64,000 bases of DNA from assembly GCA_943736015.1 (NCBI GenBank), contig OX031059.1, positions 20,950,501 through 21,014,500 of the forward strand, written 5' to 3'. The notes beneath the pieces are model-generated. The model did no database searches. It worked only from the letters and a program-made list of their open reading frames with translations, and was not told where the DNA came from. A program made the translations under genes and the position numbers. The stretch comes from Tridacna crocea. Its lineage: Eukaryota > Mollusca > Bivalvia > Cardiida > Cardiidae. Of this stretch, positions 1 through 11,473 are shown in pieces; positions within the stretch are counted from its first letter, which is position 1; each line of letters opens with the position of its first letter.

Positions 1-425
1 CAGCTTCTTTCACTGGGTGGTAAAAACCTCGGATTGTTTGGTAAAGTGTTAATCTTCACTATTAAACAAAATCTTAGACTTTTCCAAATTTATAACATTT
101 GTAGAGTACAATGTAAATCAAATAATAAAACTTGTCTTTTATTGTTGGAAAATAATGCTGGTTGTCTTTTGCAGATTGTCCTTCCTCAAAATAGAATTGT
201 TTGGTTAGGGGTGAAAAGATTACAAAGTCTGCATGTTCTGTTTTCAGTGCAAAACTTTTTGCTATTTGTAAATTTTATGCTTGTCAAAGGATGGTCTACC
301 TCATGATACACCTGGTTGCAAGACAAAATGGATTCATATTATTAGCAAACTTGCTTAGTGTAATGCATTTGACTGGAGCGTTATACCCCCTTTGTACAAA
401 GCTGTGTGTATTTCATGCATTTCAG
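1..425. other. AGBL4 intron, left window edge
   Basis: Holds the right end of a family A MITE (1-52, ending GTTTGGTAAAGTGTTAA) and weak traces of another at 53-220. No coding similarity is seen before the acceptor at 424-425. Confidence 0.6.
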
Positions 426-520
426 AGAGTAATATTTAATATAGTCAACTTTAGCAAGACAAAATCTTTGTACAGAGAAGGAATGTCACCTTTTGTGAAA
501 TCAACTAGTCGACCAAAGTG
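426..520 (+). CDS. AGBL4: AGBL4 exon a (first in window): N-domain, residues 1-32
   Basis: Begins after TGCATTTCAG and ends at AAGTG|GTGAGT. It encodes RVIFNIVNFSKTKSLYREGM and then a SPFVKSTSRPK segment, the conserved end of the CCP N-terminal beta domain. Phase 0 in, phase 2 out: the Trp codon is split with the next exon. The reading is open upstream for some distance, but similarity stops at the acceptor. Confidence 0.9.
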
Positions 521-599
521 GTGAGTAAATCAGTGTCTAAAAGACAAACTGGTCCAAGTTTAAGATTTATTATTGTTTTATGTGCTTCCATATTTAAAG

Positions 600-725
600 G
601 ATCTTGAGGGCAAAGCCATTTGAAAAGATTGTGGGAAAAGGAGAAAATAATAGTAATGTTTCTTTAACCATAATCAAGTTGAGAAACAGGCACAAAATGC
701 CGGTGATGCTTGCCTTTCATTTTTC
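600..725 (-). mobile_element. Decayed MITE A fragment
   Basis: AAGATTGTGGGAAAAGGAGA marks one hairpin arm; the partner arm is nearly lost. Confidence 0.5.
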
Positions 726-970
726 TCAAATAAAACCGTCTTAACTTCCTTTCATATAGACAATGAAACTAATGCTGTTATGTTGACATACTATTTCAAT
801 GTATATTGACATTGCAAGAATATGCCATAAGTTACATCTTTATAAAGTAACAATAAAAAAAATACTAAAGCCATAAAGTTCACCAGTAAACAGGAATGAC
901 ATAATTTGCTTTTAGTGTGTCAGCACTTTGATTTTCGAAAAAGCTTATCCAAGTCTTTCGAGCGATGACC

Positions 971-1043
971 TTCCCTTCCCTTCCCTTCCCTTCCCTTCCC
1001 TTCCCTTCCCTTCCCTTCCCTTCCCTTCCCTTCCCTTCCCTTC
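971..1043. repeat. (TTCCC) pentanucleotide microsatellite
   Basis: Fourteen perfect TTCCC units plus TTC. The other strand is GGGAA-rich. It lies in the AGBL4 intron between exons a and b. Confidence 0.98.
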
Positions 1044-1206
1044 TGACCATGAAGAAGAGGCTCAGTACATGTTTGAAAAAGAAGAAAATGCAGGCTGACT
1101 GTCATACTGTCTTTTTCCCACAGTTTGTGCTGCCCTTTATAAGACAGTGTCATTCATTTGGGCTATATTTCATCTCAACTGCAAATATTTTCAATATAGA
1201 CCAGTC

Positions 1207-1434
1207 TTAACTATTTCCTGAAGAACAAAATCTAGGACTGGTCCAAATTCAATGTACTTGCAGACGAGACAATGGTCTCGACTGAACAATTGAAAATTGT
1301 TTTAAGAAGGGTAGAAAACATTATGGAGAAAGAGGAAAATACTGGTTACCAGCATTTTCTTCTTTTCCCACAATGGTTACAAAAAGCTTCTTTTCAGGGT
1401 GGTAGAAACCAGGGATTGTTTGGTAAAGGGTTAA
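1207..1434 (-). mobile_element. MITE family A copy
   Basis: TTAA at both ends, central hairpin slightly decayed. The right TTAA lies 47 bp before the acceptor of AGBL4 exon b. Confidence 0.88.
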
Positions 1435-1481
1435 ATGTTGTAGTCTGGTTCAGAGTTTATACCATAATTTTATTTCTTCAG

Positions 1482-1698
1482 GGTGAGAGTACCTGCAAAG
1501 CATGTATATTATTACCGATGCCCAGACCACAGAAAAAACTATGTCATGTCATTTGCATTTATTCTCGATAAAGAAGATGATGTTTACCAATTCTCATATT
1601 GCTACCCCTATTCTTACACACGTCTACAGAACTACTTGGATAACCTTGAAAAAAGAAACATGGAATTTTTTACGAGAGAGTTACTTTGTCTGACAGTG
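1482..1698 (+). CDS. AGBL4: AGBL4 exon b: N-domain to peptidase-domain linker, residues 32-104
   Basis: Acceptor TTTCTTCAG, donor ACAGTG|GTAAGG. It encodes VRVPAKHVYYYRCPDHRKNY and later CYPYSYTRLQNYLDNLEKRN, both strongly conserved in CCP6. Phase 1 in, phase 0 out. Confidence 0.93.
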
Positions 1699-1834
1699 GT
1701 AAGGACAATAGTAATTTTCAGCTGATCTGAGCACTTAGAGCTCAAAGTGAGCTATTGTTGTCATGCAGTGCATTTCTGTTGTCCTTCAGTTTTCAATATT
1801 GAATACTGCTGAAAGCTTCTTATGTAGAACAAAA

Positions 1835-2235
1835 GGGCTTAAGGAAGAAAGGGGCTTTTGAAAAAAATGCTAGTACCATTACCACCATTTTCTTTCTTTT
1901 GAAGAAAGTTTTTTCAAAAGCCTATCTACCCTTGTCTACCCATTGCATATCCTCTGTGAACCAAATCTCAACATTTGTTTCTGTCTGCATATGCTTGAAT
2001 TTGAACCTTGGTAAAGTTTTAACATAATTATTCTTACTGGGAAATTTACTTATTGCCAATTAAATGTAGATTGAAAAGTAGAATTTATCTTTAAAAAGTG
2101 TTAAAAAAAAATATTGTGGGAAAAGGAGGAAATCCTGGTTACCAGCATTTTCTCTTTTTGCCTCTATGATTTCAATAGCTTTCCAAAAGCTTTTCTACCA
2201 AGGGTTTTTTAAACATGGCAAAGGTTCAGTTGAAG
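1835..2235. mobile_element. Two decayed MITE A fragments
   Basis: At about 1840-1925 and 2100-2230 parts of the hairpin core remain (ATTGTGGGAAAAGGAGGAAA; CTGGTTACCAGCATTTTCTC), but the arms are mostly unrecognisable. Confidence 0.5.
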
Positions 2236-2259
2236 AAGGGATGTAGATTTTGTGGCTTA

Positions 2260-2491
2260 TTAATCCTATACCCCATAAGGTATTTCTATGATATCTCTAA
2301 TTGACTCTAAATAACAGCAAGGATGAAGCCACCATTTCTTATGTGTATATGACACCTTTTGATAGCATAGAAAACATCGTGACAAAAGGCGAAATTGCTC
2401 ATGACCAGCAATTTCACCTTTTGCCACTATGTTTTCCAAAGGTTCCTACAAGCAATGCGAAGAAATAAGTATCTATGGAGTAAAGGATTAA
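2260..2491 (-). mobile_element. MITE family B copy
   Basis: Reverse orientation of the 28921 copy: ACCCCATAAGG end, GACAAAAGGCGAAATTGCTC core arm, CTATGGAGTAAAGGATTAA end. It stops 29 bp before the acceptor of AGBL4 exon c. Confidence 0.88.
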
Positions 2492-2520
2492 GGATTTAAC
2501 ATACCCATTTTGTGTTTTAG

Positions 2521-2650
2521 CAACAGAGAAGATTAGACTTAATCACCATAACCCATCCAGACAACCTCGATCCAGAAGAAACCAAAAGAATTGTTTTTGT
2601 AACAGCGCGTGTCCACCCAGGAGAAACACCATCTTCATTTGTTTGTCAAG
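2521..2650 (+). CDS. AGBL4: AGBL4 exon c: zinc-binding HPGE motif, residues 105-148
   Basis: Acceptor TGTGTTTTAG. It encodes QQRRLDLITITHPDNL and VFVTARVHPGETPSSFVCQ; H136 and E139 are zinc ligands. The only junction that keeps the conserved QGFIDF reading is CAAG|GCTGGT, a GC donor; the GT four bases further on would shift the frame. Phase 0 in, phase 1 out. Confidence 0.9.
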
Positions 2651-3291
2651 GCTGGTATTTTGTATTTTGATGGTGCTCCATGCTATTTTTAGCCTTATTT
2701 CACACTGCAAGTTATACCATAGTTTCAGCTGTATTTTCTGGGTTTAACCGTCACTGGGCTTGCGGCTCCGAAGTGTCTTGCCCAAAAGCACACATATTCA
2801 ACTTGGTGCCTAGTATTGATCTACATTGTCAATGAAAGGTGGTCTGATTTTGATCTACAGAAATAACCAAATACTGTACAAGTGAAAATGTTTGCGAAGC
2901 TCACTTTTTTCTAATATTGAAAATTTGCGAACTTTCGGTTTGCAGATTTTATCACAGGTATACAAACAATTAGTCCCTTGAGTTTGCAAATATTTCGGTG
3001 CGCAAAATGTCCATAATCTTTAATTGGCAAAATTTTCATCACAAATAAACAGTAGGGCACTGTTTCAGTAATTTTGAATACGTGTAAATGAAAACAATGA
3101 TTCTGTTGTACTGACAGGCCATTTGGTCCATATATACAGGTACACAACAATGCACGCATAGATTTGGACAACAGTTAAGTTTGAAATATTCTTAGAAGGG
3201 GTAGGGTTACAGAGAGAGAGGTACAGAGATATAGAGAGATTGTATCTCTGTTATTGCTTACTAATTGTACACATTGTAAAATGTGATGTAC

Positions 3292-3407
3292 AAGAGGTTT
3301 TTGCACTTGTATGAGAATATATTGTGTTGAACAAGTTCTTTTGGCTGAGTTGCCCAATCTTGTGAGTTCAACACAATATATTTCCATACAGGTGCAATAA
3401 CCTTTTC
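3292..3407. repeat. Foldback repeat, arms about 41 bp
   Basis: Left arm 3292-3332 pairs with 3366-3407; the inner 18 bp (GAATATATTGTGTTGAAC) are almost perfect and the outer part has a few mismatches. The loop is 33 bp. No coding content. Confidence 0.8.
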
Positions 3408-3664
3408 ATTACATACTTCGATATTGTTTACATAATTTCCCCATGATTTAACAATATTTTCATCCAATTCATTGATAGATCTTTTTAAAAATAACATGCT
3501 TTTGCAGAATTTTCAGGTTTGGCTTTTGATGACGTCAATATTGGTAATGGTTTGTAAACGACCATAATAGCAGCCATTCATATTTTGATATTTAGAGAAA
3601 TGGCAGGTTTTGACATAGTTTGGTACTTCGCAACGCATGTGAAAAAAACTCTAAACTACATAAT

Positions 3665-3704
3665 ATGAAAGTATGCAATATGGAAAAATATTGCATACTT
3701 TCAT
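3665..3704. repeat. Small perfect hairpin
   Basis: ATGAAAGTATGCAATAT pairs with its complement after a 6-bp loop (17-bp arms). Confidence 0.85.
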
Positions 3705-3798
3705 CCAGTGCAAATACATGGGGACAATATCAAAGTATATAATATAGTTGTATCAAGTCAATTGAATAGTTCTTAATCTGAAGTTCTGTTCATTTCAG

Positions 3799-3913
3799 GT
3801 TTCATAGATTTTCTGATAAGCAATCATCCAGTAGCAAAGACTTTACGTGAACATATTGTATTCAAGGTTGTACCCATGTTGAATCCAGATGGAGTTTATT
3901 TGGGAAACTACAG
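3799..3913 (+). CDS. AGBL4: AGBL4 exon d: NPDG segment, residues 148-186
   Basis: Acceptor TTCATTTCAG, donor AACTACAG|GTAGCT. It encodes FIDFLISNHPVAKTLREHIV and NPDGVYLGNYR, where NPDG is part of the substrate pocket. Phase 1 in, phase 2 out. Confidence 0.93.
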
Positions 3914-4006
3914 GTAGCTTCATTAATTTCTACAAATCATCAACAATATTGTCATAGCCATGTCATGTGGGCAAACCTAGACATATTCTGATGTGTCTGT
4001 TAAGGA

Positions 4007-4205
4007 AATTTTACACCAGGCCCAATTGAAAGCATTTGATGAAAGTTTCAATGTGGCTAATATCAAATGATTTTTCTTTGATAGGATAGAAAACATTGTG
4101 GGAAAAAAGGAGAAATGCTGGTAACCAGCATTTTCACCTTTTCCCACAATGTTTTCAAAAGCTTTCTCTTTCAGGGGCTTTAAAGGTGGGTATTTAGAAT
4201 TTTTA
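4007..4205 (-). mobile_element. MITE family A copy, decayed right end
   Basis: Hairpin core at about 4089-4155 is well kept, with one extra A in the left arm. The outer right end has drifted. Confidence 0.75.
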
Positions 4206-4320
4206 CATCTCACCAAATTGAAAAATATATATATCACTAAAATTCATATGAAAAAATAAAACAAATCATCAAGAATTAAGATTCATAAAATTACAAAAAA
4301 AAATTTTTTTTATGGTGTTC

Positions 4321-4348
4321 CCTTAAAAGGCTACGTAGCCTTTTAAGG
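4321..4348. repeat. 28-bp perfect palindrome
   Basis: CCTTAAAAGGCTAC followed at once by its reverse complement, with no loop, next to an A/T homopolymer run. Confidence 0.9.
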
Positions 4349-4409
4349 TATTTTTAGACTTTGTGCCAAAAATCAATAAAGCATTGTGGGAATGTCAAGT
4401 GACTGGCAC

Positions 4410-4540
4410 TTGACTCATAACGCTTAAATACCATTACATATTAAACATGTAATAATTATTTTCCATAATGACTCATAACACTAAAATTCCATTGCATACC
4501 AGGTAATTAACATTTAATAATTATTTTCCATAATGTCTGC
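4410..4540. repeat. Two-copy tandem duplication, about 67-bp unit
   Basis: GACTCATAAC ... TAATAATTATTTTCCATAAT occurs twice in succession, with drift between the anchors. Confidence 0.75.
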
Positions 4541-4889
4541 TATGTTTGATACTTCGTCTGTGTATTCCTAAATGAGCGAACTGATCATCCAAAAATAAAA
4601 TGTGTCTCCAGTTGGTGTCGACCTGGACCATAGTAAATCTCTAATTTCTAGTGTTGTTGCATGGTTTTCAACTACTTGGGTTTTATGAAAGAAAATTAAA
4701 AGGCTTTGGGAGTAAAAGGATGATTTTTCTGCATTTTTGTAAAATTTTTGTCCCAAAATCTGAAGGGCCACCTTTAAAAGTCATCTTCATGTGATAAAGG
4801 GTTAATACAGAATGTATTGGAACCATGCTGTATAAAATGAAGGTTTAACTGTTTCCAAAACAAGCCCTTGTTTTTATGTGTCTGCAGTA

Positions 4890-5226
4890 CAAGTTACAAG
4901 TTACCAGCATTTTCTCCTTTTCTCACAATGTTTTCAAAAGGCTTCTACCTCAGGGTCATCAGCATTTTCTCCTTTCCCCAGAATGTTTCAAAGGCAGGTT
5001 TTCTTCTGGGTATTAAAAACAAAACAATTTTAGGCTAGTCCATATCTGGAACATTTTCATTGGATGTTGCTCAAGTGTTTAGTTTTGTCTTTGAGAAGGT
5101 AGAAAAACTTGGTAGGAAGTAGAGAAAACGATGGTTACCAGCATTTTCTCCTTTTCTCACATTGTTTTCAAAGGTGTACTCTCTCTCTGAATTGCTAAAT
5201 CACAGAATTATTTGGTAAAGGGTTAA
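4890..5226 (-). mobile_element. Decayed MITE A cluster
   Basis: Two pieces: hairpin right arms at about 4900-4940 and 4955-5000, and a fuller copy at 5030-5226 that ends TTTGGTAAAGGGTTAA. Confidence 0.65.
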
Positions 5227-5755
5227 CAAGTAATCATACCCCTGCAAAACGAAGGTTTTCGGGGGTTATACTGGAATCAGCCTGCCTGTCTATGTGTCCG
5301 TCCGTCCAACGGTGTGTCTTTCTGCCCGTCCTTACGAGCCCGACATTGTGGGGTTAGGGGTAACTGTACATTTAGTCTCTATGGGGTTCAATCCGTCCAT
5401 CTGGTAGGTATGGGGTTAGGGTTAGGGCTAGTGGGGTTAAAGAAGGTGCTCTTGTGGGGTTGTTTGGGTTGCATTGAATAAAAAGCAATTTGTCCTCACA
5501 AGGTCTGTCTCGTAAGACCTCCCTTGTACAAAATACTAGTAATTTTGTGTCACGAAATCTTCCTACAGTTTTCCTTTAATTATATTGAAACTTTGCACAT
5601 ATATTGTTAATATATTGAAGATTTGATAGACGCAATTTTCAAGTGTCAAATCTTCCTTATTGAGGAATTATCTTCCCTTGAACTTGACACTTTTTTCTGT
5701 CAAAGTGCTGGCGGGGCTATTAAGTCACATTTAGGGACAGCTCTTGTTGGAACTT
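5227..5755 (+). repeat. Mollusc-type interspersed repeat
   Basis: Starts ATACCCCTGCAAAACGAAGG, continues with GGGGGTTATACTGGAATCAG and a CCGTCCGTCC stretch, and ends near GTCACATTTAGGGACAGCTC. I recall similar sequence scattered through mollusc genomes. A short GGTTAGGGTTAGGG run lies inside at about 5411-5430. It ends 8 bp before the acceptor of AGBL4 exon e. Confidence 0.6.
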
Positions 5756-5763
5756 TTTTGCAG

Positions 5764-5875
5764 ATGTTCACTGATGGGTTTTGACTTGAACAGACACTGG
5801 TTGGAGCCATCACCATGGGCACATCCTACTTTATATGCAACAAAAAATCTTCTCATGGAATATGATAGAGATGAG
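5764..5875 (+). CDS. AGBL4: AGBL4 exon e: FDLNRHW substrate-binding segment, residues 186-223
   Basis: Acceptor TTTTTTGCAG, donor GATGAG|GTAATG. It encodes [20 protein letters not shown] and 17 further residues. The Asn and Arg of LNRHW bind the substrate carboxylate in M14 peptidases. It lies directly after a mollusc-type interspersed repeat. Confidence 0.93.
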
Positions 5876-5955
5876 GTAATGTACCTATTTTTTTCATTAT
5901 GATTTTTAGGGTTACAGGACTTACGGCCCTCTCAAGCCTCATTACGTGTTGTTGT

Positions 5956-6183
5956 TTAACCCTTTCCCAGGTGACAAAATTTTAGCCCTGTCCAAATTGA
6001 AAGCATTTGCAGACGACAATTTCAGCATGACTCATATGGTGCAATTGTTTATTGATAGGGTAGAAAACATTATGGGAAAAGGAGAAAATGCTGGTTACCA
6101 GCATTTTCTCCTTTTACCACAATGTTTTCAAAAGGCTTCTTTCCAAGAGTCGTCGAAAGTCGTCATTGTTCGGGAAAGGGTTG
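5956..6183 (-). mobile_element. MITE family A copy
   Basis: TTAA-CCCTTTCCCAGGTGAC left end; hairpin at about 6062-6130; the right TTAA has become TTGA. Confidence 0.85.
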
Positions 6184-6309
6184 AGGAAAAGCGTTGAGGT
6201 TTTGTATCACCCTCTCTTTGCACCATCCTTGTTGTTGTCAATATGCAAAAACTTTGACATTTTTTCATATTTTCGTCATTACTGAAGAAATTTTCTCAAA
6301 ATGTAAACT

Positions 6310-6735
6310 CATTGCCACACAATCTAAAATTTAGACTTTTTTGAAATTGAAAGCATTTACAGATCCCAAAATAAAAGCATCTCAAAAAGTTAAATTGAAT
6401 TTTGGAAGGATAGAAAACATTGTTGAAAAAGAAGAAAATGCTGGTTACCAGGGATTTACTAAAGGGTTAACTTAAACTAGTTGAGAACTAAACAGGTTGT
6501 AACCATCACAAGAACAGCAGGAAATTTGCAAGATATTTATTTCTCGCAAGACACCCTGCAAGATATTTATTTCTATTTATCTCTGAATATTAGACATAGC
6601 TCAAATAATGTTTGGAAGTGTAGAAAACATTGTAGGAACAAAGAGAAATTGCTGATGACCAGGAATCTTTTCAATTCTCACCAACCGTTTCTCCAGGGAG
6701 TCATTAAAATTATAGATTGTTTTATAAACAGTTAA
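6310..6735 (-). mobile_element. Two incomplete MITE A copies
   Basis: 6310-6470 has the left hairpin arm joined straight to the A-arm end (ACTAAAGGGTTAA), so half the core is gone. 6605-6735 is a strongly decayed copy. Confidence 0.65.
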
Positions 6736-6876
6736 AGCAAGATGCCAGGCAATGATGGCACTTCTTCCTCCAAACTCAAAAAGGAATTTATGATCTCTTT
6801 ATAAGACAGGAAAGTTTCTATTTTGTCTAAATAGAAAATTCAAATTATTTGAGGCTATTGGAGAAATTATAATGGT

Positions 6877-7083
6877 TTAACTCCTTATCAAATGACAAAT
6901 TTTGGTCTGGAACAAATTCAAAGCATTTGCTGACAAACAAATTAAAACCTTGCTAATATGATAATTCCTGAATTAAATAGGGAAGAAAAGATTGTGGGAA
7001 AAGGAGAAAATGCTGGTTATCAGCATTTTCACCTTTTCCCACAATGTTTTCCATAGGCTTCTTTCACAGGTGGTAAAGAGTCA
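6877..7083 (-). mobile_element. MITE family A copy
   Basis: TTAACTCCTTATCAAATGAC left end, near-perfect hairpin around 6983-7049. Confidence 0.85.
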
Positions 7084-7298
7084 ATCCTTTTGTTGTCATT
7101 TTTTTTTTTTTCACTTCCTGGGCAGAATATCCCAACCTTTGAGTCCTTGTTTGCCTTGAGAAAATTTCAAAAGATTGATTTTTGTTTTGTTTTTGACATG
7201 GATATTAACTTCCAGTCACATGTAGTTGTAGTACAAGTTATACTTGTTACAAATGTTTGTTATGGTTATGGGTGTAGTTCATATAGAACTGAGCTCTA

Positions 7299-7527
7299 AC
7301 ACTTTACCACACAATCCTGACTTTTGACGACCCTGGGAAAGAAGGGGTTTGAAAATATTGTGGAAAAAGGAGAAAATGCTGGTAACTAGTATTTTCTCCT
7401 TTTCCCACAATGTTTTCTATGCTTCCCAAAACAAGTTTCAGTAATTGAGTCACATTTATTTTGTCATCTGCAGATGCTTTGAATTTAAAATGGTCCAAAA
7501 TGTTGTCATTTGGTAAAGAGATAAAGC
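7299..7527 (+). mobile_element. MITE family A copy
   Basis: ACACTTTACCACACAATCC left end, R-arm end GTCATTTGGTAAAGAGATAA. Confidence 0.85.
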
Positions 7528-7664
7528 ATGCTTGAGAATGAAAGGGTTTTATAAAAAGTTCCAAATGTTTTTTGAAAAAAAGGCAAAATTATGATAATCA
7601 GCATTTTCTGTGTTAAACACCGTAGCCTTCTTCCCAAGGATTTTAGTTACATTAAAGTATCTGG

Positions 7665-8127
7665 TTAACCCCTTTACCGCATTCGCACAATGCTAACTAT
7701 TTAACAACCCCAGGAAAGAAACCTTTTGAAAACATCATAGGAAAAGGAGAATATACTGGTTACCAGCATTTCATCCATTTCTCTCAATGTTTTTCTACCC
7801 TATCAAAGAAAAATTGCACCATTTGAGCCATAATGAAATCACTAACTTTCTGTTATCTGGTTAAAGGCTAAGGATTAAAAGTGCTAGGTGTCACATCAGT
7901 CACCCTTTTAACCCATTACCATACAACCCCTACCTTTAACGACCCTGAGAAAGAAGCCTTTAGACACCATTGTGGGAAATGAAGAAAATGCTGGTAACCA
8001 GCATTTTCTCCTTTTTCCACAATGTTTTCTACCCTTCACAAAAATTTCAAATTTTCAGTCACTTTTATTTTGTCGTCTGCAAATGCTTTCGATTTGCACA
8101 AAATTGTGTTGTTTGGTAATGAGTTAA
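7665..8127 (+). mobile_element. Two MITE family A copies in the same orientation
   Basis: 7665-7868 is decayed on the right; 7908-8127 is complete with TTAA at both ends and a good hairpin. Confidence 0.82.
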
Positions 8128-8562
8128 ATGAAAAGCAAAGTTTTACTGGAAAAGCAGCTACTATAAATCAACTGGTCAGTTGGTCTGTTGGTGAAAGGCT
8201 TATCCATATTAAAAGCATTTCCAGACAACAAATTAAATGTGGCTTTAATAATTGGAATCATCTATGAAGGTGAAGTTAATTTTCCCACAGTGTTTTCCAA
8301 AGCCTTGACCTGTAGACTTTTCAAAACATGAGATTGTTTGGCAAGAAAGTAAATTTGCTTAAATAACTCAATAGAGTGAGAAACTCTAGCATGCTTACTT
8401 TGGTACAGAAAATTTGAACTGTATTGGAAAATATTCTGTGGGAAATAATCAATAACAATATTAACCCCTAGAGCTCTGAAAGAAACAAAATGGACATTTT
8501 CATTCAAGAAAATTATTCAAATATTGCAAGATAAACTTTGTCTTTAGCCAGCATATCTCAGC

Positions 8563-8637
8563 ATGGCAGACGGTGTAGATCCAATATCTGACTGCATAGG
8601 ATGTGCAGTCTGATCTTGATCTACACTGTCTGCAAAA
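8563..8637. repeat. Foldback repeat family D
   Basis: GGTGTAGATCCA and TTGATCTACACTGTCTGC face each other around GACTGCATAGGATGTGCAGT. Relatives are at 40481, 42395 and 62838. Confidence 0.65.
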
Positions 8638-8924
8638 ACAGCATAAGTTGTGAAAAAGCTTGCAGGGTTAAACCTGAATAGATTGTAAATTGGACAAGCT
8701 CCCACAATACAGACGTAATGACTAGCTTTCACAATCGAATGGGAAATAGTTCGATTTAGGACGTACAATATCTGTATTTACCATCATAGAATAATCATTC
8801 ATCTTCCAAACAGAGGTTATATAGATGCTGAAAGCGGGTAATTTACTTGGAGCCCCAAAGGAATCATCTTGATTGCTGACCGACCCTGTACCAAACAGAA
8901 CTTAGGTTTTATGACCCAGATGAA

Positions 8925-9500
8925 GAAAGATTTCAAAAACATTGCAGAAAAAGAAAAGAAAGTGTTGGTAACAAATCCCACAGGAATGGTCCTAATCACT
9001 GATTAGCAATCTGCCAAATTACCTGTATTGTGGAGCTGACATGGGTAAAAGTGTCTGCTATTTGTTTTTTCTGCATGTGGAAGGACCAGTCTTGTGGATT
9101 TAATCACCATACAAAACCTTAGGTGTGTCCAAAATTGAAAGCATTTGCAGTCAATAACTTGAATGCACCTGCTTTTTGTTTAGAAGAGTAACAAAGTTTT
9201 GTGAAAAATAGAGAAGTTCTGGTTGCTAGCGTTTTCTTCTTCTCTCTTGAATCTTTTAAAAAAGTCTTGAACTTGGGCTCTTTACCAGATATCCCCAATT
9301 TTAATGAAACAAAGAAAAAAGGCTTTTGAAAGCATTGTAGCAAAGGGAGAAAAGGCTGGTAACCAGCATTTTCTCTTATCCCTCCAAGTTTTCTTCCCTA
9401 TAAAAGACAGAAATCGAAACTGAAGCAATATTAAGATAGTAGTCTGCAACCACTTTTGATTTGGATCAGTCTAAAAATGTGCCATCTGATAAAGAGTCAG
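8925..9500. mobile_element. Three decayed MITE A fragments
   Basis: Traces at 8925-9000, 9107-9285 and 9290-9500; the last keeps GGCTGGTAACCAGCATTTTC and a GTGCCATCTGATAAAGAG end. Confidence 0.55.
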
Positions 9501-9563
9501 ACAAGAGATTGTTTTGCAAAGTATGACTTACAGTTTTTGACAATTTTTGTTTTTCATTTTTAG

Positions 9564-9766
9564 AAACTGTTTGTGGACTTCTTCATTGACCTCCATGCAC
9601 ATTCAACATTGATGAATGGTTTCATGTATGGCAACACATTTGATGATATTGAGCGCTACGAGCGTCAGTCTGTATTCCCAAAACTGCTCTGTGCTAATGC
9701 GGAAGATTTCTCACTCGCAAACACTAACTACAATAAAGATGCAGTCAAAGCGGGAACAGGTCGTAG
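9564..9766 (+). CDS. AGBL4: AGBL4 exon f: third zinc ligand DLHAHS, residues 224-291
   Basis: Acceptor TTCATTTTTAG, donor CGTAG|GTAAGA. It encodes DFFIDLHAHSTLMNGFMYGN through KAGTGR; H234 is the third zinc ligand. This is the longest internal exon but one. Intron 6 after it is 15.8 kb, and a MITE starts only 39 bp past the exon end. Confidence 0.94.
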
Positions 9767-9805
9767 GTAAGATGTTGTGATTGCTGACTTTTATGGTAGA
9801 CTGGT

Positions 9806-10034
9806 TTAACGTATTACCACACAATCCCTACTTTTGACAACCCTGAGAGAGAGGCCTTTCGAAAACATTGTGGGAAAAGGAGAAAATGCTGGTAACCAGC
9901 ATTTTCTCTTTTTCCCGCAATGTTTTCTACCCTTCACAAAACAAATTTCATATTTTTAGTCACTTTTATTTTGTCATCTGGAAATGCTTTCTATTTGGAC
10001 AAACCTAAAATTTTGCCATATGGTAATGAGTTAA
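9806..10034 (+). mobile_element. MITE family A copy
   Basis: TTAA at both ends, near-perfect hairpin. Starts 39 bp after AGBL4 exon f. Confidence 0.92.
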
Positions 10035-10109
10035 CATAATACTGGAAGACAAAACAATAGACATGTTTTTATTGAAGTGATTGCATACCACAAAATGAGT
10101 GTAGTTTAG

Positions 10110-10447
10110 ATGATTGGAATTTATCTTTGAAAGAGTGGAAATAACTTTTGGGAAAGGCACATAATCATCCTTTTCTTTTTTTCTCCCCACAATGTTTCCA
10201 TATGCCTTTTCAAGATCATTTAAACGTGGAATTGTTCAGTAAAGGGTTAACCCTTTACAGCATAACAAAATTTTAGACCTGTCAGAATTGAAATTATTTG
10301 CCAATAACTGTCTCAATGTAGCTCATTTGAAATTAATTTTCCTTGATAGGGTCGGAAACCAGCATTTTAACTTCTTTTCTTACAATGTTTTCAAATGCCA
10401 TCTCTTTTAGGGGTGATAAAAGCTGTGATTGTATGGTAAAAGGTTAA
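10110..10447 (-). mobile_element. MITE family A pair
   Basis: A decayed copy ends at the TTAA of 10247-10250, where a second copy (10247-10447) with a damaged hairpin starts. Confidence 0.7.
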
Positions 10448-10733
10448 AAAAACAAACACCTTTGCCAAACAGTTTTGACTTTTTCTGAGCTAAGGAAGGC
10501 ATTGAAAAAATCAGGAAATGTAGAGAAATACTGTTAGTTATTGTATTTGAGCTGCTTTGCACATTCTTGTCTACTGTCAGTCTGGTTTGGGTGGTTATAT
10601 GGTATGAAAGAATACTCAGGGAAAAATAAAAATTAAATTAAAATCAGTCAGAAAATTATCCTGCATATTAAGAATGGTTCCTGCATGGCTCATTGTTGAT
10701 GAAGTAAGATTCATAAACAGTGTCAGATATCAC

Positions 10734-11405
10734 TTAACTCTTTACCAAATGGCAAAATTTTGAACTAGTCCACATTGAAAGCATTTGAAGACATCAAAAT
10801 AAATGTGAATCAAAAAGTGAAATTTGATTTGGAAAGGGTAGAAAACATTGTGGGGAAAAGAAGAAAATGCTGGTTACTAGCATTTTCTCCTTTTCCCACA
10901 ATGCTTTCAAAAGCTTTCCTTCACAGGGTTGTTAAAAGTCGGGATTGAGTGGTAAAAAGTTAACTCTTTACCAAATGGCAAAATTTTAGACCAACCAACT
11001 TTAAAGCATTTGCAGATGGCAAAACAAATGTGACTCAAAAATTGAAATTTGGTTTGTGAAGGGTAAGAAAACATTGTGCAAAATGGAGAAAATACTGGTT
11101 TAGTCTTTACCAAACAGAAGTTTAGTTACATGCAAATTGAAAACATTTGCAGAAAACATTATAAATATGACTGAAAAATTGAAATTTGTTTTGGAAAGGG
11201 TAGAAAACATTGTGGGAAATGGAAAAAATGCTAGTTACCAGCATTTTCTCCTTTTCGCACAATATTTTCCAAATTTTCTTTCCCAGGGTTGTTAAAAGTT
11301 GGGATTGTGTGGTAAAGGGTTAATAGCATTTTCTATTTTTCCCACAATGTTTTCAGAAGGCTTCTGTCCAAGGGTTATGGAAACCTGGTAATTGGTAAAG
11401 GGTTT
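10734..11405 (-). mobile_element. Head-to-tail chain of MITE A copies
   Basis: Copies 10734-10963, 10960-11104 (cut after the left hairpin arm), 11105-11323 and an end fragment 11320-11405, all in one orientation. Neighbours share the TTAA at 10960 and 11320. Confidence 0.85.
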
Positions 11406-11473
11406 ATTAATGAACAAATTTTGATTTTACAGTTACTTTCATAGCTACCATGATTACCTCCCTTCTTTGCATA

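Noticed and set aside
920-1210. Open frames with GREGK or FPSLP repeats
   Set aside because: Translations of the (TTCCC) microsatellite.
5411-5430. Interstitial telomere (TTAGGG)n
   Set aside because: Only about two units inside a longer interspersed repeat.
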